Positions 1 to 7,791 of a DNA stretch of 17,151 nucleotides are shown piece after piece. The translations under genes were made by a program, and so were the position numbers. The stretch covers positions 1 to 17,151 of the forward strand of contig DGRY01000199.1 in the NCBI GenBank assembly GCA_002391185.1, written 5' to 3'. This DNA is from Prevotella sp. UBA4376. Lineage in GTDB: Bacteria > Bacteroidota > Bacteroidia > Bacteroidales > Bacteroidaceae. The notes under the pieces were generated by a model. It saw only the letters and a list, made by a program, of their open reading frames with translations. It made no database searches and had not been told where the DNA came from. How positions within the stretch are numbered: position 1 is the first letter of the stretch; each line of letters begins with the position of its first letter.

Positions 1-1807
1 TGAATGTTTGTACATTTCCCGTGTAACTGTACGCCCTTGCCATGAAGATTACGGTGGAGTCACTTTGTACGGTTGCGCCGCCCATTACGCCCTTTGCGGT
101 GGATGCGGTGGTAACAGGATGGTTAGCCCAACCGTTAGCGATTCCTGATGCACATTTGAACTGCTGGGAGGTGTTAGCAGGCTTGATAAATGCGTAGTAA
201 TAGTCGCCAGTACCCTTGTAGTATGGCTTTATACCGCCACCATTGAAGTTGGCTGCTGCCTTTACGGTTTTGTTACCACTATCAGAATAATCGGTAGTAC
301 TGTTTGCGGCATATGTACGTGTAAAAGGAATTCTCTTTGAACCTAATGTGATTCGGTAAGCAGCCATTTCATGAGCCATAGTGAAACTTAGCGTTGCAGC
401 ATCAGATGCAGATACTGTTCCTCTTGATGTTTGCAAGTCGGTATTGTTAATTGTGGCTAAAGCGGTTTGGTCGGTGGGGATAGTCCAATTAGAAATACCT
501 GTTGCAAAGAACTGTGCAGATGTAGAGGCTGCAGCACGGGAGTTCATCTTAGCACCTGCTGTTGCAGTGTGAGCTAATCCACTTGTAGAATATGGATAAT
601 ATACGTAATACTCATACTTTGGAGTGTAAACGATCTTGGTATTTTCTGGAAGGCTCCATTTACCGGTGGAAGTTGAGTATGTTAATTTTACGTTATTATA
701 TTTTTCTGTACCTGTAGCAGATTCTACTGCATAGAGTCCTACAGCATCGCCATCAGCCCATACTGTCTTAGGAAGTTCAGATAGACCTGTTGCGAATGTG
801 ATAGAACCTAACTTCAGCTCGGTTACAGCAGAAGAGTTGATGCAATATGTTACTGCCTTGCCTGCTGTCCATGATGTTCCCTGAAGATTATATACTAAAG
901 TATATCTTTGGTATCCATCGTTATACACAACTTCTATTTTCTGTGCCTGGTCAGAGAAATTCTGTGGCATCAAAAGTGTATTTGTGTTGCAAGGAACTGT
1001 GAAATCTCCACGAGTCTTACCCGTGAAATCCCATGTGCCAGCAAATGTGAGTTTACCAGCTGTATAGATATTCTTGAAAGTAATGGTTTCAACTGTACCT
1101 AACATATCTTCACCAAGAACAAACTTAACTGTTGTGAGGTGATGATTGAATGTAAGAGGCACACCTGTGTTTGCAGCACTAAGGTCTTGTGCTAAGGCCT
1201 TAGCTGTAACGAGGTCAACCTGCAGACTTGCATCAGGATTAACCACAAACTCCATTGTAGGAACACCTGAGGTACTTTCAGAAGAAAGTGTGATATTTGC
1301 ATTATTATATGGCGCATAAGCATAGAAATCAAGCTTATCGCTATTTACTGGCCAATAGTATTTGTTTACTGATGACCACTTTGTTCCATTCTTTTGGAAC
1401 TCTGAGTTATATAGGAAGTTTGGTGTTGTGGCAGAGCCTGTAGATGCATATCTGTAAGCAAGAACACCAAAGTTTGTGATATCAGAAGCAGCAGTGTATT
1501 GTGTTGCTCTTGAAGCCTGTGCTGATGTGTCAGGAACAGACGAAATCAATGTATGCAGATACATTGGCTTTGGATAATCTGATACTGCCTTGATAGGATC
1601 AAGGAAGCCATCCTGTACTGTTGAATAATCAGCACGTCCCTCCTGCCCTACTGGTGTTACTTCTGTAGTACCAGGGGTAGCAGTAGTTACCTTGAATGAA
1701 ATTTCTTTGTCTGACAACGCACCTGTATAGTTAGGCTCATAGTCTGAAACACAGCCGCCGAATACAGCAGCTACAAAGAGTGACGATAGTATATTATACT
1801 TTTTCAT
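1..1807 (-). CDS. Large two-module fimbrillin-family lipoprotein, 3' end outside the window
   Basis: The frame is open from the ATG at 1807 to the left edge, giving 602 codons without a stop, so the C-terminus is missing. The signal peptide starts MKKYNILSS and ends in lipobox VFGGC (Cys19). A first Mfa-like module spans about residues 35-325: it has an FGVLAYRY strand near residue 113, a QVDLVTAKAL segment, and FNHHLTTVKF, which matches the xHxLxxVxF strand of the fimbrillin-like families. A second module begins near residue 327 (WADGDAVGLYA) and includes YYVYYPY and FTMAHEMAAYRITL. Candidate Arg cleavage sites are R58 (EGRAD), 39 residues after the Cys, and R100 (ASRAT). Being last in the run and by far the most modular, it could be a tip or accessory adhesin; that role is inference. 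It is separated from the previous gene by a 323-base repeat-rich gap. Confidence 0.85.
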   Translation of the reverse strand, partial: MKKYNILSSLFVAAVFGGCVSDYEPNYTGALSDKEISFKVTTATPGTTEVTPVGQEGRADYSTVQDGFLDPIKAVSDYPKPMYLHTLISSVPDTSAQASRATQYTAASDITNFGVLAYRYASTGSATTPNFLYNSEFQKNGTKWSSVNKYYWPVNSDKLDFYAYAPYNNANITLSSESTSGVPTMEFVVNPDASLQVDLVTAKALAQDLSAANTGVPLTFNHHLTTVKFVLGEDMLGTVETITFKNIYTAGKLTFAGTWDFTGKTRGDFTVPCNTNTLLMPQNFSDQAQKIEVVYNDGYQRYTLVYNLQGTSWTAGKAVTYCINSSAVTELKLGSITFATGLSELPKTVWADGDAVGLYAVESATGTEKYNNVKLTYSTSTGKWSLPENTKIVYTPKYEYYVYYPYSTSGLAHTATAGAKMNSRAAASTSAQFFATGISNWTIPTDQTALATINNTDLQTSRGTVSASDAATLSFTMAHEMAAYRITLGSKRIPFTRTYAANSTTDYSDSGNKTVKAAANFNGGGIKPYYKGTGDYYYAFIKPANTSQQFKCASGIANGWANHPVTTASTAKGVMGGATVQSDSTVIFMARAYSYTGNVQTF

Positions 1808-1845
1808 AGCGGAAAATATTTACTTATAAACAACCTCTCCCCCCG

Positions 1846-1882
1846 CCCTCTCCTACAGAGAGGGAGCCCCTCTGAAAGAGGG
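1846..1882. repeat. Two adjacent C/G-rich hairpins
   Basis: CCCTCTC (1846-1852) pairs with GAGAGGG (1858-1864) across a 5-base loop. CCCTCT (1868-1873) pairs with AGAGGG (1877-1882) across GAA. They lie about 40-80 bases upstream of the large gene ending at 1807, in its presumed leader. A similar CCTCTCCC string recurs at 7717 and 16849, so this is probably a dispersed intergenic element rather than a gene-specific signal. A third hairpin, TGCCGC/GCGGCA, lies at 1933-1953. Confidence 0.6.
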
Positions 1883-1885
1883 AGA

Positions 1886-2109
1886 ACGCTTGAGCGTGGA
1901 TTGCAGATTGAACGCTTGAGCGTGGAAAGGAATGCCGCCATTATATTGCGGCAAACCGGACGGGAAGTGAGAAACATATATTCAAAGAACGATGCTGCGC
2001 AATTGAACGCTTGGCATGGAGTGAACGCTAGAGCGTGAATTAGACGCTAAAGCGTGAGAACGCTACTGCGTGAACTAGACACTTGAGCGTGGGAAGAACG
2101 CTACTGCGT
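1886..2109. repeat. Array of short palindromes, ACGCT-NN-AGCGT type, about 19-base period
   Basis: Perfect or near-perfect 12-base palindromes occur at 1886 and 1912 (ACGCTTGAGCGT), 2025 (ACGCTAGAGCGT), 2044 (ACGCTAAAGCGT), 2060 and 2098 (ACGCTACTGCGT) and 2079 (ACACTTGAGCGT). A degenerate copy lies near 2006. From 2006 to 2109 the start-to-start distances are 19, 19, 16, 19 and 19. The arms are conserved while the centre bases vary. The array is noncoding and lies between two fimbrillin genes. No CRISPR-like long repeat with unique spacers is present. Confidence 0.8.
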
Positions 2110-2118
2110 GGGGGGGGG
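2110..2118. repeat. G9 homopolymer run
   Basis: Nine consecutive G on the plus strand (C9 in the minus-strand transcript) close the palindrome array and sit 12 bases past the stop of the gene at 2131-3285. Such runs are prone to slippage. Because it is intergenic, a length change would not shift a reading frame; any effect would be on read-through or RNA structure. Confidence 0.8.
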
Positions 2119-2143
2119 AATACTTCTTTGCTAAGGAAGTATT
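2119..2143 (-). terminator. Hairpin spanning the stop codon of the 2131-3285 gene
   Basis: AATACTTC (2119-2126) pairs with GAAGTATT (2136-2143), an 8-base perfect stem with a 9-base loop that contains the TAG stop. In the minus-strand RNA the stem is followed by the C run, not by a U tract, so it is a weak intrinsic terminator at best. It may instead block 3' decay or reduce read-through. Confidence 0.4.
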
Positions 2144-3285
2144 TCGTGAGAATCGGAGTCGATAGCACGTTGTTCCGCAGACCACGGAGTTAGCGTTAGC
2201 GTTGCATTCATATTGTTATAGTGTCCTGTACGATAATCTTCTGTTAGATATCCAGACACTGTGATGTTCAGATAATAGTCATGATTACGGAATATACTGA
2301 ACTCTGATGGTGTAGCTACTCCACTTGAATTTACTCCACCCAGATATACTCTGTAGCGATATACCAATTCTGGGTTGCTAACAGGGCTTCCCTTGATGTC
2401 GAGGTAAGCTGCATTCTCTGGAGCATTTTCATCAGTACGACCTCTTTGTGTTGTAATAGATGGCTTGGATGCCTTATACGACTTTAATCCGTAATATGTA
2501 ACATTCTCTGCAGAGATGGTGTTTGCCTCAAACTGATGTTCTATCGTGTTAGCATATACAACATCTGTCATATTTGTTTCATTAGCAATAATATGATCTG
2601 TAGTAGGAATGTTGTAGAACTGATAGCTCAAGAGGTTTATGTCGTTACCATAAATATTAAGGATGAACTTTGGAGTCTGACGACTTAAGTTTAATGTAAC
2701 ATTAATGGCATTAGTATTCAATCGTGCATGATAGCTTAATACCTTAGGTGAAACAAGCAAAGCATGAGTTTCGTTTGCTACCTCTGCCAGTACAGTGCCA
2801 TCAGCCTTGCACAGGCTGTAAGTACCAGCTGTCATCTTGTCGGCATCAGCTGTTTGTACATATAAGCTTTCAAACTGAGACATTGTCAAAGCATGATTAT
2901 CAAAAACTGTTTTATTTCCAATATTAGCAATAGCATACAATGCCACATGCATATCTTGATTATATGGAATGGCAAGTTTACACGTCATGTTTGACTTATT
3001 ATCAACCGTAGTGTAACCATTACTAATCATTTCTCCTGTACTCCAGTTGAATGCCAGGATATGAATGTTGCTAATCTTATTCTCATACTCATCTGTAAGA
3101 GCACGAGAGCCAAAGGCTACCGCATCGTCAACGTTCAGAGAAACAGTCACTTCAGCAATTGATGTACCAGTCTTTGCATCTTCATCAGAAGATGTACAAG
3201 CGGTAAACATCAAACCCGATAGTGCCATTGTTGCAACCACCATGCGATGTAAAGTGCGAGAAACAAATATATTCATCATAATCAT
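2131..3285 (-). CDS. Fimbrillin-family lipoprotein, 384 aa
   Basis: The frame is open further upstream, to 3354, but that would overlap the preceding gene. The cluster MIMMNIF at 3285 gives a normal lipoprotein signal ending FTAC (Cys30), followed by TSSDEDA. The A1-like strand AEVTVSL and site GSR|A (R61) precede the core, which has VALYAIANIG near residue 115 and RYRVYLGGV near 310. The closing segment RNHDYYLNITV is followed by a final strand LTLTPW (W368). It shares LYAIAN, the ENA-(A/T)YLDI segment and the YRYRVYLGG/YYL tail with the two genes upstream (3308-4387, 4639-5676), so the three form a paralogous group, possibly a DUF4906-like branch. Unlike them it keeps the Trp-containing last strand. 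It starts 22 bases after the previous stop. Confidence 0.85.
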   Translation of the reverse strand: MIMMNIFVSRTLHRMVVATMALSGLMFTACTSSDEDAKTGTSIAEVTVSLNVDDAVAFGSRALTDEYENKISNIHILAFNWSTGEMISNGYTTVDNKSNMTCKLAIPYNQDMHVALYAIANIGNKTVFDNHALTMSQFESLYVQTADADKMTAGTYSLCKADGTVLAEVANETHALLVSPKVLSYHARLNTNAINVTLNLSRQTPKFILNIYGNDINLLSYQFYNIPTTDHIIANETNMTDVVYANTIEHQFEANTISAENVTYYGLKSYKASKPSITTQRGRTDENAPENAAYLDIKGSPVSNPELVYRYRVYLGGVNSSGVATPSEFSIFRNHDYYLNITVSGYLTEDYRTGHYNNMNATLTLTPWSAEQRAIDSDSHEILP

Positions 3286-3307
3286 GCTAAATTGTCTGTT
3301 CTTAGTT

Positions 3308-4387
3308 TTAAACATTTTTCTCCACACGTGGATCACCGGTGCCATCACCAGCAATCTTTACGGTGAGATAGTATTCATAGTTGCGCAAGAGAGTGAAATA
3401 CTCATATCGAATAACATTCTCTGAGTCAACGCCACCCAAATAAACACGATATCTGTATCTTCCTGTGTATCCATCAGGAGTACCTATAATATCAACGTAT
3501 GTTGCATTCTCCGGCACATTACCTGTGTATCTATCTGTTTGTTTCAAAACAGTTGACGAGATATCATTATAGTTTTCAAACACATGGAAAGACACTTTTG
3601 ACAAAGTCTTGCTTTGATCTTCCTCTGGTATCAATACAGAAGACAAATTATCATACTGCACATTAGCCACATTATCACTATGTGAGAAAAGATAAGATAT
3701 CTTTGGTACATTACAGATTTTATATTCGAGAATCTTGAACTTCTGAGGAATGATGTTCAAAGTAATCTTAGTATCTTGGCGTATAAATCTTAAAGTTGCC
3801 GATGTAAGACCATTGTTCGCAACTGTAACCTGCAGTGGACCTGTAACTAAGATTGGGCTTTGCGAATTGCTAATAACAGCCAAAGGGGTACCATCACCAG
3901 ATTTAAGGACAAGATTTCCAGCTGTAATATTATCAACAAAATCATCATATGGTCTTACGTTCAACTGCTCAAAATCCGTTTTCGTATAATTACTTCCTTT
4001 TTGTGCCGTTGTGAACAAATCGGCATGTCCTACGTTAGCAATAGCATATAAAGTAACTGTCTGTCCTTTATATGTTTCACCAAGGTTAAGCAAGGTGGTA
4101 TATGGATTTTCTGCATACATAGGAGAATATATATGGTAAATCTGATTACCTTCACTATCAAATGCCACAACGTGCAAATCATTGATAGAATTCTCGTATT
4201 CGGCAGTAATAGCACGTGATACGCCACTTCTGTCACCCTCAAGCAAAGTGTTCATTGGAACCACTTCTGCTTTAAGAGCAATAACTCCTGTCTGATCGTT
4301 GGTTTTCACCTGCTCTTCATCGTTGCTGCAAGATGTAACCATCATACCTGCAACTATCATAGCCGTTAGTAATAATATCTTTTTCAT
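3308..4387 (-). CDS. Fimbrillin-family lipoprotein, 359 aa, short C-terminus
   Basis: Starts MKKILLLTAM with lipobox VTSC (Cys20), followed by SNDEE, which fits a surface-export signal. Strand GVIALKAEV comes before site VSR|A (R58). The core has VTLYAIANVG near residue 110, RFIRQDTKITLNI near 200 and the paralogue segment PENATYVDI, then YRYRVYLGG and RNYEYYLTV. The protein ends shortly after that strand (DPRVEKNV), so the extra Trp-bearing strand found in its downstream neighbour is absent. If that strand is the polymerising donor strand, this subunit could sit at an end of the fibre; that is inference. It is coupled to 2131-3285 by a 22-base gap and preceded by a 251-base repeat-containing gap. 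Confidence 0.87.
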   Translation of the reverse strand: MKKILLLTAMIVAGMMVTSCSNDEEQVKTNDQTGVIALKAEVVPMNTLLEGDRSGVSRAITAEYENSINDLHVVAFDSEGNQIYHIYSPMYAENPYTTLLNLGETYKGQTVTLYAIANVGHADLFTTAQKGSNYTKTDFEQLNVRPYDDFVDNITAGNLVLKSGDGTPLAVISNSQSPILVTGPLQVTVANNGLTSATLRFIRQDTKITLNIIPQKFKILEYKICNVPKISYLFSHSDNVANVQYDNLSSVLIPEEDQSKTLSKVSFHVFENYNDISSTVLKQTDRYTGNVPENATYVDIIGTPDGYTGRYRYRVYLGGVDSENVIRYEYFTLLRNYEYYLTVKIAGDGTGDPRVEKNV

Positions 4388-4638
4388 ATCTCGAATTTTT
4401 TCTTTTTATCAAGAATTAGAGAATTAGAGAATTTTTTACTCCTAACTCTTTTGCGCTTCGCTTAACGTGTAATTACCGCGAATTACCGCAAATTATCATC
4501 AATTATTCTTTTTTATCAAGAATTAGAGACGAGTTGACGAAAACGAAGTTTGAGTAATTTGAGAATTTTATGCCGTTGGCATTCAACTCCTAACTCCTAT
4601 CTCCTAACTTCTAACTCACGAAGCTTGCTTCGTACCTA
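4388..4638. repeat. Noncoding gap with direct repeats and two hairpins
   Basis: No gene is visible. A direct repeat, TCTTTT(T)TATCAAGAATTAGAGA, occurs at 4401-4422 and 4507-4529. A run of degenerate CTCCTAA/CTTCTAA units covers about 4585-4617. Hairpin ATGCC-GTT-GGCAT lies at 4570-4582, and ACGAAGC-TT-GCTTCGT at 4618-4633. The second hairpin lies 5 bases past the stop of the gene at 4639, in its minus-strand 3' end. Neither is followed by a clear U tract. No TAnnTTTG promoter motif was found on the minus strand here. Confidence 0.65.
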
Positions 4639-5676
4639 TTAGTCCCACTTGAATCGAGGGTCATTTTTATCAATATCATTAAGATTGATTGTGACATAAT
4701 AGTCATAGCCTCTCAAAATGTTGTAATAGTTAAACTTTGAATTATTAATATCTGTTGTTAAATTACCTAAGTAATATCTATATGTACCTGTTTTTCCTTC
4801 CATATCAGCCACATACACCTCAATATATGTTGCATGTTCAGGTGCATGAGCTGCAGTACGATCTTTTACACTTTTAGCAGGGTTGTCAAGAACCTCACCC
4901 TGATGACTCTCTGCCATATAATATGTAAAATGAACCACTGTTGAATCGCCTGTTAAGTTCACTCTTTGATAGTTTCCATAATTACCTTCAGGAGCCTCAT
5001 AAGGCGTTTCCGGATTAACATTTTTATATCTATTGTCAAGATATCCTGACAATGGTACACAGAACATCTGGTAGCCTTTTAAACGGAAGCCATTAATAGC
5101 ATCACCAGTAGGAGCATTGATGGTAAACTTAATTTTTGCACACTGACTATATAGTTTTATTCTAAAAGGCACAATACCATCAGTAACCTTCACTTTCACT
5201 CCATCACTTGTCATCACCTGACCGTTAGTGTGAAGACTATTACCACCAATTCTAATATTACCATCTACAAGATCCTGAGGGGTTTCATAAGAAAGGAACA
5301 TATTACGGAACTGTGTATAGGTTTGAATGTTATCGAAAAGGTTAGGGTTATTTGTATTAGCAATAGCATATACTGTACAACTATCACCTCTATTGGTAGA
5401 AAGTCCCACTTGCATATCAAATCTTGCCACACCACCTTCAATAGCAGCATAACCTTTACCTGAAATATTCTTATCCTTATCAAAAGTAAGAATGGTACAG
5501 TCGTATATGGTGCTGTCGGCAGCCAGATCTATACTACGAGAATTCTGGTTTGGTTCAGCCGTAAGACTAAGTTTCAGAACAGCTTTTTCTGAATTCTCTT
5601 GTGTAGTGACAACCTCTTCATTAGAGCAAGCTGCCAACACCAATGCGCTGATAAATAGTATCAAATATTTCTTCAT
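4639..5676 (-). CDS. Fimbrillin-family lipoprotein, 345 aa, short C-terminus
   Basis: Starts MKKYLILFIS with lipobox LAAC (Cys17) followed by SNEE. Strand AVLKLSLTA and site NSR|S (R47) match the proposed activation region. Core segments are CTVYAIANTNNPNLFDN near residue 100, KIKFTINAP near 168, HAPEHATYIEV near 280, TYRYYLGNL and RGYDYYVTINL. The chain ends about 12 residues later in FKWD. These segments are the same signature, in the same order, as in 3308-4387 and 2131-3285. It lacks the added Trp strand at the C-terminus. It starts 18 bases after the stop of the adhesin-like fusion gene, so the two are very likely co-transcribed, and it may pair with that gene functionally (inference). 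Confidence 0.87.
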   Translation of the reverse strand: MKKYLILFISALVLAACSNEEVVTTQENSEKAVLKLSLTAEPNQNSRSIDLAADSTIYDCTILTFDKDKNISGKGYAAIEGGVARFDMQVGLSTNRGDSCTVYAIANTNNPNLFDNIQTYTQFRNMFLSYETPQDLVDGNIRIGGNSLHTNGQVMTSDGVKVKVTDGIVPFRIKLYSQCAKIKFTINAPTGDAINGFRLKGYQMFCVPLSGYLDNRYKNVNPETPYEAPEGNYGNYQRVNLTGDSTVVHFTYYMAESHQGEVLDNPAKSVKDRTAAHAPEHATYIEVYVADMEGKTGTYRYYLGNLTTDINNSKFNYYNILRGYDYYVTINLNDIDKNDPRFKWD

Positions 5677-5694
5677 CGTTCCGAATTTTAATTG

Positions 5695-7701
5695 TTAGAA
5701 AGCTATGATTGGACGAACTCTACAAACAGTAGTCTTATCTATATTCGTTGCAAAGAGCATAGAACCATCATTAGCGAAGCATGCTGCAAGAGCATCTGTA
5801 GTATTACATTCTGAAGATGACCAGTAGAAGATGCTTGAGCCAGTAGATTCAACAACTTCAAAAGCATCATAACTGCCTGCGGGGAGTACACTTAAACGAT
5901 TGTTTATAGAGTGAGCTACACGAGCAGAAATCATATTTTCTGTTGTTCCATGCCAACCATCATAGATGGCACCAGCTGATGTGAGACTACCAAGACTAGT
6001 AAAGATATCGAACCACTGGCCAGCACCAGGCAAGAACCAACCACTTGTACCAGCTGGAGCTACAACAGAATACCCTTTCGCTGCCATTGCTGCATTATAT
6101 CCTGATGGCTCATTTACACTATTCTTGTAACCATCCCTATCCATTCTTGAAGTATAGTCAGTACCATTATAGTTTGTCAACTTAGTATTATCCATTCCAT
6201 CATTTTCCCAATTATATGTTGAAGAAACATTCTTCAAAGCCATAGCATATCCATGTTGGTATGACTGTGACTTATCATAAGATGTTGTGTTTGTACTGAA
6301 TATGATAGCAATAGGAGTCTTACCTGGATTATTAGGAATACTACCATAAGTACCATCGCTGAACAAGAAGTTTCCTATAGACAAATCGTCGAGGAAGTCG
6401 TAGGTCTCATGAGAATCAGCAATCTGAGGCCCATTGATTATAGTGTTACCTGCTACCTGACGAGTACCAGATTCTTCTTCCTGATTCAAACGGTCGTTCT
6501 GCTGGAACTGAGCATTAATAGACTGCAGCACACCAAAGGTGTAATCCTCTGTAACCTTGATGTAGTACTGATAGTCAACACCTGGTGTTGGTTCTACATC
6601 ACTAATAGAAGCATTCTTGATAAACAAGTCCACACTATAGTTATAGTTAGGATAGAGCTGCTTGATGTAAGGACCACCATTAGGAACAGTATTACTATTT
6701 GTATTATGATTCAAATAGATTGAATACTTAACAGTCTTCGATTCTGTAGTATTTGCTGGTTTATAAGTACCCTTGATAACCAACATTGTTGGAGTAGCAG
6801 GGTTGTTAGGCATTGTGTAGAAAACCATTGCCGGAGCATTATCGTGCCATGAAGAAACGGTACGAGTCAATGTATGATTAGTTGGCTGGAAACCACCAAG
6901 GTTAACACCACTACCCAAATAAGGCTTGAAGAACTCTGTATTAGCTCGCTCTCCCTGATAGAAAGTACCACCCTCGTTGTTAAAGAAGCGATAATCCTGC
7001 TTAGCTGCCGATTCAGCTGTTTCGAGATATAAATAAGGAGGCACATTCTTCAAATACACCTCAGTAGGAGTAAACTCAGCATCGCCTTCCAAAGAAGCGG
7101 TGATAGTGTTCAGAGTAACCTTAGCCAACATGTGGTTAACAGGAACTGTAGCTCTATACACATCAGTCTCGTTAGGCACAGCCTCGAGATTGCCCTTACC
7201 AAACATAGGAGCATCACCTGGATTAGCTATAGTCTTGTCGGTGGCATCACCAAGGATTGCACGATCAATATCAATCTTTGTCTCCTCGAAATCAGCCAGA
7301 CGAGCTACAGTAGAGAATACACTTGCTGGCACATTAATAGCAAGATACACCTTATCACCTGCAGCGAGGTTAGGCACACGAGTATTAATGAGCTGATCTT
7401 TTGGTTCTACCTCCTGAATACTTTTGGCTACGCCATTTGAACCAAAGACAAGCAATGTTGTTGTGTTAATCTTGTTTTCCACAGCAGTACCTGGGTCAGT
7501 TAGAGCAACTGCACGACCATTATAAGTACTTGAGGTCGTACCTATGTACACAACCAAGTTATTACCATCAGTTGGCCTCAATCCACCGTCATCGGTGATT
7601 GTAGCATCCGATGAAGAACATGATACTGTGAACATAGCCATAAGCCCTGCAAGAATCAATGTCATCAAAGTTGATTGCTTCATATAATTTTTTCTGTTCA
7701 T
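5695..7701 (-). CDS. Fimbrillin lipoprotein fused to a FISUMP/DUF1566-like C-terminal domain; tip adhesin candidate
   Basis: The frame extends to 7830, but that stretch overlaps the upstream gene and a repeat, so the start is taken at 7701 (MNRKNYMKQS); 7683 (MKQS) is the alternative. The signal ends TVSC (Cys28), followed by SSSD. An A1-like strand NLVVYIGT and site NGR|A (R63) lead into an Mfa1-type module through about residue 400, with YLAINVP and VNHMLAKVTL. The C-terminal part has SDGTYG near 448, WFLPGAGQW at 555, YWSSSE at 626 and CRVRPI at 660. This is the familiar W-LP...YWSS...VRP pattern of FISUMP/DUF1566 (Lcl_C-like) domains. At 668 residues it is much longer than its complete neighbours. 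Replacing the usual terminal strand with a separate domain fits a fibre tip or capping adhesin; the ligand is unknown. Confidence 0.85.
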   Translation of the reverse strand: MNRKNYMKQSTLMTLILAGLMAMFTVSCSSSDATITDDGGLRPTDGNNLVVYIGTTSSTYNGRAVALTDPGTAVENKINTTTLLVFGSNGVAKSIQEVEPKDQLINTRVPNLAAGDKVYLAINVPASVFSTVARLADFEETKIDIDRAILGDATDKTIANPGDAPMFGKGNLEAVPNETDVYRATVPVNHMLAKVTLNTITASLEGDAEFTPTEVYLKNVPPYLYLETAESAAKQDYRFFNNEGGTFYQGERANTEFFKPYLGSGVNLGGFQPTNHTLTRTVSSWHDNAPAMVFYTMPNNPATPTMLVIKGTYKPANTTESKTVKYSIYLNHNTNSNTVPNGGPYIKQLYPNYNYSVDLFIKNASISDVEPTPGVDYQYYIKVTEDYTFGVLQSINAQFQQNDRLNQEEESGTRQVAGNTIINGPQIADSHETYDFLDDLSIGNFLFSDGTYGSIPNNPGKTPIAIIFSTNTTSYDKSQSYQHGYAMALKNVSSTYNWENDGMDNTKLTNYNGTDYTSRMDRDGYKNSVNEPSGYNAAMAAKGYSVVAPAGTSGWFLPGAGQWFDIFTSLGSLTSAGAIYDGWHGTTENMISARVAHSINNRLSVLPAGSYDAFEVVESTGSSIFYWSSSECNTTDALAACFANDGSMLFATNIDKTTVCRVRPIIAF

Positions 7702-7716
7702 ATCTTTGTATTTAAA

Positions 7717-7791
7717 CCTCTCCCACCCCAATATAATTGAAAGATGGAAAGAATGAAATATTGAAATATTTAAAGCGCTTCGCGCGGCTTT
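7717..7791 (-). repeat. Dispersed intergenic repeat, copy 1, with hairpin at the end of the upstream gene
   Basis: Read on the minus strand, this stretch starts with a hairpin-rich GC segment (GCGC-TTC-GCGC on the plus strand, 7774-7784, inside TAAAGC/GCTTTA). It continues with ATATTTCAATATTTCATTC, a CTTTC-rich tail and a GGGG run. The same order recurs on the plus strand at 16919-16985 and shares TTTCATTCTTTC exactly. The hairpin touches the stop codon of the gene at 7790, so it may also protect or end that transcript segment. Confidence 0.6.

Noticed and set aside
381..572. Plus-strand open frames such as this one, and others at 3065-3424, 7100-7440 and 12349-12600
   Set aside because: All lie opposite well-supported minus-strand genes with signal peptides and family motifs, and show none of their own.
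1886..2109. CRISPR array
   Set aside because: Units are about 19 bases with 12-base palindromes and no unique spacers of 30 bases or more; no cas genes.
3286..3354. N-terminal extension of the 384-residue protein to 3354
   Set aside because: It overlaps the upstream coding end at 3308 and adds charged residues ahead of a complete signal peptide at 3285.
4585..4617. Insertion-sequence or transposon end
   Set aside because: Only degenerate short tandem strings are present; no terminal inverted repeats, target duplication or transposase.
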